Origin: Euphorbia lathyris | Taxonomy: Eukaryota; Streptophyta; Magnoliopsida; Malpighiales; Euphorbiaceae | DNA length: 64,000 nucleotides | Direction of reading: 5' to 3' | Assembly (NCBI RefSeq): GCF_963576675.1 | Contig: NC_088912.1 | Location: 97,493,895-97,557,894, forward strand | Part shown: in pieces, positions 57,251 to 64,000 of the stretch | How the letters are laid out: each line of letters starts with the position of its first letter | Position numbering within the stretch: position 1 is the stretch's first letter | The notes under the pieces: generated by a model | Database searches by the model: none | What the model saw: the letters and a program-made list of their open reading frames with translations, nothing else | What the model was told of the DNA's origin: nothing | Program-made: the position numbers and the translations under genes

Positions 57251-57858
57251 ATTACCTTATTCAACCCAACGTGATTATACTCTTCTCTTTCTTCCTCTTT
57301 TCTCAAAACCCCCTCATTTATCAATTACACAATTTTTTTTATTTTGTGAATCTACTTTGAAGAGGAAGAGGAAAGTTTGTCTTCCTTCTTCCTCCTCCGG
57401 CTCGGTTAGATTTACTGTGTTTTTTTATTATTATTGTTGTTTTTTTTTTGCTTGTGTCCATATACTTTATCTGATCTCTTTATTCGCTTGAATTGTATCA
57501 GTTTTCTATTATTCTTCCGTTTATACCTTTTTTGAATTTAGCACGAGCGGAAACGACTTATCTTGTTCGTGGATCAATGGATCTACGTGGTTGCAACAAA
57601 AGAAAGGATTTACATCCGATTGTTCATAATGGCTTAAACGATGATGAGTGGATTGCAGATGTTATTCTACGGATTTGGATTTATGAGAAGTATATTTTTT
57701 CTTGTTCTTTTATGTTTTTAATACATTTTATGGTTATTTATGCTCTTTGTAGTCATTTTAGTGCATTTATGGATCTTGTAAGGTTTTTATTCATTATGTT
57801 TGTTTGCTGTACTTGTTGTTTGTTCATCTATTGAAAATACAACTATTTCCATAAAAAA
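57251..57858 (+). mobile_element. Short retroposon R, 608 bp, 19-bp TSD
   Basis: A perfect 19-bp duplication AAAACATTTTCAAGAGACT flanks it (57232-57250, 57859-57877), and it ends 'ttccataaaaaaaa'. It is pyrimidine-rich at the 5' end and has a 113-codon ORF (57493-57834) with hydrophobic C-terminus that is not kept open in the 8335 copy. It looks like a LINE-mobilised non-coding RNA or processed transcript of unknown source. Confidence 0.75.
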
Positions 57859-57919
57859 AAAACATTTTCAAGAGACTCTTAGTCCACTCTCTAAAAATAA
57901 TATAAATAATTGATTTTTA

Positions 57920-58270
57920 GGCCTTGTTTGGATGAAGTGTAATTAAAGTAAAGTAATGTGAGGTGTATGAAATAACTTGTTACGTTTGGATGGAATGTAA
58001 GATAAGTGTTGGTTTAATAATGTAATTATATATAAAATTACTCTTATATCCTTTAATTTGTATAGCTAAAATAAAAGGAAAAGCGTAATTTTGGAAGAAA
58101 AAGATATGTATCATGATTTCTCTCCAATTTGGGGTGTAAAGAAAATTACCCAAAGTTCACTCTCACCTATATTCATTTACTATACTCTTCGATTACAGCT
58201 TAAAACAAATAAAGTTATCTAAATACACTTACCCTCACATGCCTTCAAATACCATCATCCAAACAATCTC
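57920..58270. mobile_element. Tourist-like (PIF/Harbinger) MITE, 351 bp
   Basis: The ends GGCCTTGTTTGGATGAAG and its imperfect complement 'catcatccaaacaatctc' are flanked by the 3-bp duplication TTA (57917-57919, 58271-58273). This TSD is the hallmark of the PIF/Harbinger superfamily. Confidence 0.75.
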
Positions 58271-59665
58271 TTAGTGATTTAAGAGTGACTAATACATATC
58301 ATCTCCAACAATACTACTCATATTCACTCCTTATTATTTTATCATTAAAATTAATAATTATTTTTGTTTTTACCAATAGTGGATGGAGATAGACTGCTCA
58401 ATAATAAATTATTAATAAAAAATAAAATAAAAAAACACTAGAAGTAGAGAGATGTTCTCTATTAATAGAAAAAATATAGATACTCGTAGTGATTCGAGGA
58501 GCCACTAAGAGACTGTTGAAACTGATTTTTAACTTTCTCTTATCAAATTTTAACTTAAAAGCCCAACTAAGAGACTGTTGGAGACGCTTGTAGCTGCTCA
58601 AATCACTAAGAGTCTCTCAATTCTCGCTGTCAATAGAAAGTCTCTCTAAACTCTTAGTGCCTCGTTATTTTATTTTTTATTAACAATTTATTATTGAGTA
58701 GTTTCTCTTCTCACTATTAGTAAATATAATAATAATAAATAATTTTGATGATAAAATAATAAATAAAGAGTGAATATGAAAGGTATTATTGAAAATGATA
58801 TGTATTAGGCCTTGTTTGATAACTAAGAAAAAAATCTTAAATTAATATATTCAGCACTTAAATTAAATAAGTGTGTTTGATAACCACTTTTTATTAACTA
58901 CTTAAATTTCTCAATTAAGTTAAAATGCACTTAAAATGGTAAGTTAAAATTTTCTACTTAAAAAACTCACTTAACACGCTCAGCACATCTTTGAGGAAAA
59001 AAACGCTGCTCACTACATAATTTTTTTTTGGAATAGCTCACTACATAATTTTAATTATTTTAATCATATTACTATTTTTTTTATAGAAATCATATTATTA
59101 TACCTTTAAAGTTTAGTGCAACTCAACATCTTTCTCTGATTTTTTTTTTTTTTTTTGTCTTTGTCTTATCAGTTTAGTGTGATTTTTTTATATGGATTTT
59201 CGGTACATTTATTTTTTTAATATGTATTTGTTTGAATCATTTAATATGTATTCCTTCAATTATTTCTAGTTCCATTTGAGAATTTATAATATTTGTATAA
59301 TATCTATTTTATTTTATTTTATTTTATTCTTTAGATTAGTTGAATTAATATAAAAGAATAAAAATTAATAAAAAATATAAAAGGGTAAAATTGTCTAATT
59401 TATTGTTTTGTGTTTTTTTACGTTGTAGTTATCAAACATATTAATTACATTAAGCACTTAATTTTCAGTAAAAACCAAACAGTTTTATAGCTAAATATTT
59501 TCAGCATTTATTATATTCAGCACTTAAAATTCAGCACTTAATTTTTCAGTACTTAATTTTCAGTTTTATCAAACAGCACCTCACTCTTAAATCACTAGAA
59601 GTCAATTATTTATATTAGTTTTAAAAAATAAACTAATAATCTTTTCAAAATGCTCTTATAATATA
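58271..59665. repeat. Fold-back element, right arm split by a MITE
   Basis: The left arm ('gatttaagagtgactaatac' at 58277 onward) pairs with the right arm 58690-58807, which continues at 59581 ('actcttaaatcactag'). Arms are over 150 bp. The two outer flanks, 57890-57919 and 59600-59650, also pair, so the 351-bp MITE likewise landed inside it. Confidence 0.65.
58808..59580. mobile_element. 773-bp TIR element inside the fold-back
   Basis: The ends GGCCTTGTTTGATAAC and 'tttatcaaacagcacc' are inverted, and 'cagcacttaa' words recur at both ends. Flanking TTA / TCA may be a decayed 3-bp duplication. No coding. Confidence 0.6.
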
Positions 59666-60063
59666 TGTTACCGATAAATTTTTACTATTTCGTATTTGAA
59701 ACATAAATTTATATTTTCCCGAAAATGATAGAGAGAAATTTATACCTACAAATAGTTCCAATTAATTTTGTCAAAAGCCTAATAAAATTTTAGATTATCT
59801 CGCAATAGGGCTTTAATGGGCCTTTTGACTACTTTTGGTTAGCTAAACATGCTTTCAAGCCCATTTAGCTATGACTATGACATGAGCTGAATATATCTAA
59901 TGAAAGTTAAAAAGAAAAGGTAAACAAAATAATATAGGACTAAAAATCAAAATCCCAAATCTGAACATCTAGTTTTTGTGGCTATATTTTTCTTCTTTAA
60001 TAATTTATATTTAAATGGTAAATTGATAAATATAAATATAACTTTGTGCAAATAAATAATAGG
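59666..60063. other. End of duplication copy B and flank of MULE 2
   Basis: No gene. 59690-59890 matches pieces of 51790-52770. Confidence 0.55.
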
Positions 60064-60198
60064 GTATTGCTATATACCGCTCTTAAATTCCGGTTCACCG
60101 CACCCTTTTGACCATATTGCCCTTCTCATTTTTTTCCCAAAACCTTAAAAACTCTCTCTACTTTTCTCTCCCGAGCACAAATCCCGGATTTGACAAAA

Positions 60199-63100
60199 AT
60201 GGATCAAAGCATTCCCGAAGACAATGAGTTCGAACACGAGGTAATATTACGATTATTAAAAACGTTATTTAGGTATTTTCGATTTTTTTTTTTTTTTTGG
60301 TTTTTGCCTAGGCGGGTGGCGCATACCACCCTTTCCCTAGGCCGAACGGATGAACTACCCGTTCGGCCTACGGAACGGGTGGTATGCGCCACCCGCTCCA
60401 CCCATGGAACGGGTGGTACGCGCCACCCGCTCCACCCTTGGAACGGGCAGTACGCGCTGCCCGTTTCCACCTATGGTGAAACGGGCAGCCTGCCCGTTCA
60501 GGCAAAAATGGGCAGAAATTGCCCCGAATTATTTTTGCACGGGAGAAATAGCCCCGAAGTATTTTTTTTTTGTAATTTTAATGTCAATTTTTCGTATATT
60601 CAGGTACCGATAGAAGATTGGAACCCCAATAACATTGATTATAGTTCGCGTTTCATAACGGATACTGTTTTCCCCTCAAGTCAGGATGCTATTGATTGGG
60701 CAAAAAATATAGCTATTTAGAATGGGTTTGAGATTGTAATATCTTCGCACAAACATGTGGGAAAACAGAAGCTGTTGCGATGTTCACGGGGTGAACGATA
60801 TAGAGGTGTTGTGAAAATTGATGAAGATCCTGCAATTAGGAAAAGTAAAACTAAAGCGTGCCGCTGTAAATTTCAGATTAAAGCCTATCAACATGCAGAC
60901 CTTTCTGGATGGGGGATACAGGCTACGGCTGGGTAACTGGAATGCATAACCATACAATGCGTATGTATCCAGAGGGAAGTCGGCAAATGAGCGGACTCAG
61001 TATCGCATCTAAACAAATTGTGCGTGATATGACTTCAGCTCAAGCAAAGCCTTGTGCTATTTTAGCAGCAGTTAAAGAAAAACACCCAGAGGACAACTCA
61101 GTAATTAAACACATATATAATTACAGGGACAAAATGAGGAGGGACGGGTTTGAAGGTAGAGACCTGGCTAGTCAATTCTACCATATTGCTGTGGAGAACA
61201 AATATGTCAATTACACACAGGCTGATTCAGGTGTGATAACGCATATGTTCATGGCACATCCAGAGTCAGTTGATATGTTCAGGACTTACCACTGGTACAT
61301 CGGTATTGATTCAACGTACAAAACAAACAAGTACAAAATGTCGTTTGTTGAGATTGTGGGGATGACGCCATGCAATAATAACTTCAAGATAGCGTATGCT
61401 ATTGTTAAAGACGAGACCGAAGGGAGCTATCGTTGGATTTTGCAAAGGCTGAAGATTTTGATTGGGGATGATCTTAACCCGACCGTTGTTGTTAGTGACA
61501 GGGAGCTTGGGTTATTAAAGCCGATCCAAGAAGTTTTTCCAAAAGCAGCGCACTTGCTATGCACTTGGCATATAAATAAGGATGTGGAAGATCGTGTGTA
61601 TAGACTCATGGGAGATAAAGGCCTTGCCTCTAAATTCAAGAATGGCAGATGGAGAACAATATTAGAATCATTAACCATTGAGGAGTACGAGACCAATCTT
61701 ATGATGATGAAGGATAAGATGAGCAGGTTCAAAGGAGTTATCTCGTATGTTGAGGAGACGTGGTTGGTGCATAAGGAGAAGTTTTTTGTTGCTTGGACAA
61801 AGGAGTTCCTACATTTTGGCAACACAACTACTTGTCGAGTGGAGAGCGAACATGCTAGTCTAAAGTAATGGCTTAATACGGCAACTGGCTCCCTTGACAC
61901 AGTATGGCAGAAGGTTCACAAGCAGATTGAATCACAAGCAACCAATATAAGGTATTTGCAATTTCTTCTACTGCAATTTAGGAATTTGCATTTATGGTTG
62001 TATCATTTCACTAACTAATAATAATTTTGTCTTCGTATCAGGTACATGCTTGAGCAGTCCCGGCTTCGTCAAGCAGTCACTTTCGTCGGACGCCCATTAA
62101 GCCAACTTGTATTCAAAGGGTTGAGCCATGAAGTGTACGTGCGTTGCGGTTGTGTATTGAGAACATCGCATCAGATACCATGTGCATGCGAGCTGAAACG
62201 AGCTTGTGATTTGGAACAAATGATCAGTACTGAGAGTGTTCACGTGTTTTGGAGAACACTTTTAATCAATCATGGTCACACTGATGAAAATGACGGGCGT
62301 AATGATCTGAACGAGGAGTAGCGATATTTCAGTCCTTAGTGGACCAGGTCTCTAAAGGCGACCCATCCTTAATGCGTAATATTTCAATGTTTATCCATGA
62401 TCAACTACACCCTGATCAAGCTCAGTACACCGAACCCGATGTCAAAATTCACGTGCGAGGGCGACCTAAGGTGAGAAAATCCACAAAACGTATGCCGAGT
62501 TCTTGGGAATACAATGAAACTCGTCGTGGACGGGCTCGTTCTACTAGTTCATCTAGGAGTCGTGGTAGAAGTGGCGGAATTAGCTCGTCATCCTCGGTAT
62601 ATAATGCTGCCTCATCAGGTAATGTTTATCTGATAAACCTAACTTTTTTTTTATAAATGTTTTGCAATATAGAGTTCATTTACACTAATATACATGAATG
62701 CAGATGGAAAAACGTATTATGGTTCTGACTTCGTACATTCCGATAAAATAGTTGGCATAATTAAACCATACGTCGAATCATACTACGACGTTGTAGGTGA
62801 TGGAAATTGTGGTTTCCATACGGTAGCAACTTACATTTTTGGTGACGAAGAAGCGTGGCAGACAGTTAGGCATCACATTCGAAATGAAGTAATTGCTAAC
62901 CGTTGTCTGTATCAAAGAGTGTTTGTTGATACTGTTGATGCAGCTCTTCGTAGGGTAAGTTGGGACGGTGCAGGTTGTACGCCGGATTATTGGATGCTCG
63001 TTTGGGATGACTTGTGGCCGGTTGCTACAATGTACAATTCTGCTATCATGTTATTTGGCTTCTCGGGTGGGGACACATTAGCGTTGTGTGGTACTATCTT

Positions 63101-63332
63101 ACCATTGTATGCCGCATCCACCGCTACAAGACCAGCACGTGAGATTTGTATAGCTCATTTAGGGAATCACTGCCATCACTACATACGTTTAAATTTATCG
63201 CCTAACTTTTCGGTGCCCCCTATAATACACTGGTGGTTTCTGCACCGAGGTCAAAGCGTTATAGGATGGGAGCGCTTCTATCAGGATAGGGTGGCACAGT
63301 GGACCAGATTGGCCAAACTTAGGGGATATTAG
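60199..63332 (+). pseudogene. MULE transposase with FAR1-like finger and OTU protease, broken
   Basis: Exon 1 (60199-60240) and exon 2 (from 60604) give an N-terminus with a WRKY-GCM1/FAR1-type finger (LLRCSRG, CRCKF, HNH). The MULE core follows: GIDSTYKTNKYKM, VVSDRELGLLKPI, HINKD, ESEHASLK. A SWIM-like finger reads CGCVLRTSHQIPCACEL, with Cys where the last His is expected. An Arg/Ser-rich linker and an OTU cysteine protease domain (GDGNCGFHTVATYIFG from about 62799; HHYIRL near 63175) end the protein at TAG 63330. Disabling changes: TAG 60718, TAA 61866, frameshifts near 60910 and 62325. Introns 61952-62040 and 62619-62703 look normal. Confidence 0.8.
60295..60490. repeat. GC-rich hairpin array in intron 1 of the OTU-MULE gene
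   Basis: Units of about 34 bp: GGGTGG-tatgcg-CCACCC plus 'gctccacccatggaac', about five copies with drift to GGGCAG/CTGCCC. The intron (363 bp) stays open in the coding frame. Confidence 0.85.
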
Positions 63333-63339
63333 TATTTGA

Positions 63340-64000
63340 TATTGTATGGTTCTGTAATGTTACAGGTGAATTGTGATGAATTCTGTGTGGTTCTGTAATG
63401 TTACAGGTGAATTGTGATGAATTCTGCGTGGTTCTGTAATGTTACAGGTGAATTGTGATGAATTCTGTGTGGTTCTGTAATGTTACAGGTGAATTGTGAT
63501 GAATTCTGTGTGGTTCTGTAATGTTACAGGTGAATTGTGATGAATTCTGCGTGGTTCTGTAATGTTACAGGTGAATTGTGATGAATTCTATATGGTTCTG
63601 TAATGTTACAGGTGAATTGTGATGAATTCTGTGTGGTTTTGTAATGTTACAGGTGAATTGTGATGAATTCTGTGTGGTTCTGTAATGTTACAGGTGAATT
63701 GTGATGAATTCTGTGTGGTTCTGTAATATTACAGGTCAATTCTGATGAATTCTGTGTGGTTATGTAATGTTACAGGTCAATTCTGATAAATTCTGTGTGG
63801 TTCTGTAATGTTACAGGTGAATTGTGATTAATTCTGTGTGGTTCTATAGTGTTACAGGTGAATTGTGATGAATTTTGTGTGGTTCTGTAATGTTACAGGT
63901 CAATTCTGATGAATTCTGTGTGGTTCTGTAATATTACAGGTGAATTGTGATGAATTCTGTGTGGTTTTGTAATGTTATAGGTCAATTCTGATGAATTCTG
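63340..64000. repeat. 41-bp tandem array, at least 16 copies, runs off the window
   Basis: The unit is 'gaattctgtgtggttctgta' followed by 'atgttacaggtgaattgtgat', 41 bp. It begins directly after the OTU frame stop. Copies toward the right have variants 'caggtcaattctgat'. EcoRI sites (GAATTC) recur every 41 bp. Confidence 0.95.

Larger units (their letters stand above)
60064..64000 (+). mobile_element. Second MULE (OTU-carrying), left part
   Basis: A probable terminus 'gggtattgctatataccgct' begins near 60064, shortly upstream of the transposase gene. The gene, its OTU domain and a 41-bp array follow, and the right end lies beyond the window, so the TIR and TSD are not confirmed. Confidence 0.6.

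Noticed and set aside
57493..57834. Protein-coding gene of 113 aa with a hydrophobic tail
   Set aside because: It lies inside retroposon R, and the second copy at 8335-8900 does not keep the frame.

Overview
This window looks like transposon-rich nuclear DNA of a flowering plant, probably a eudicot. I could not identify the species. The evidence is a Tat-lineage Ty3/gypsy element with a second RNase H, plant-type LINEs (DUF4283/zinc-knuckle ORF1, RVT plus RNase H ORF2), two Mutator-like elements (MULEs), many 9-bp-TSD MITEs, GT-AG introns and AT-rich flanks. I see only one ordinary host gene: a probable plastid protein with a SirB1_N/transglutaminase-like fold at 41473-45129 (8 exons, 407 aa).

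Layout. 1-8950 is a nest of insertions. A TIR element (232-7478) is split by a decayed full-length LINE (648-6921), which itself holds a 580-bp solo LTR (2561-3140), and by a MULE-type MITE (7075-7454). A second MITE (7757-8234) and a short retroposon follow. 8957-35213 is one MULE with about 190-bp TIRs and a perfect 9-bp TSD. It carries a GRF zinc-finger/membrane-anchor gene (+ strand) and a mudrA-like transposase (- strand). The GRF gene is cut inside its zinc finger by a 20.9-kb Ty3/gypsy Tat element (9431-30304, - strand, TSD GCGGG, LTRs of 3.0 kb).

The Tat element is the most unusual object here. Besides gag-pol it carries, on the opposite strand between pol and its 3' LTR, an intact gene with its own TATA box and six exons for a 672-aa plant-mobile-domain (PMD) protein. 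Its gag region contains four tandem gag-like modules broken by frameshifts. Its 3' untranslated region holds two related 39-bp satellite arrays. The U3 of its LTRs is packed with GGGCG/CGCCC palindromes.

35295-36195 is a 901-bp TIR element carrying a hyphenated-palindrome array. A truncated LINE (36535-37147) and a small retroelement with an inverted LTR (37990-40595) follow, then the host gene. 45980-52770 and 55220-59890 are two copies of one segmental duplication, each with its own private insertions. Copy A holds a young LINE with an intact 1201-codon ORF (47597-51202). Copy B holds adjacent MITEs, a LINE tail and a 19-bp-TSD retroposon. 60064 to the end is the left part of a second MULE, with a broken FAR1-like transposase plus OTU-protease gene followed by a 41-bp tandem array that runs off the window.

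Functionally almost everything is transposon biology. The retrotransposon disabled the GRF gene of its MULE host, and that MULE's transposase has also lost its catalytic core. The intact reading frames are the host gene, the antisense PMD gene, the long pol ORF of the Tat element and ORF2 of the LINE at 47597.
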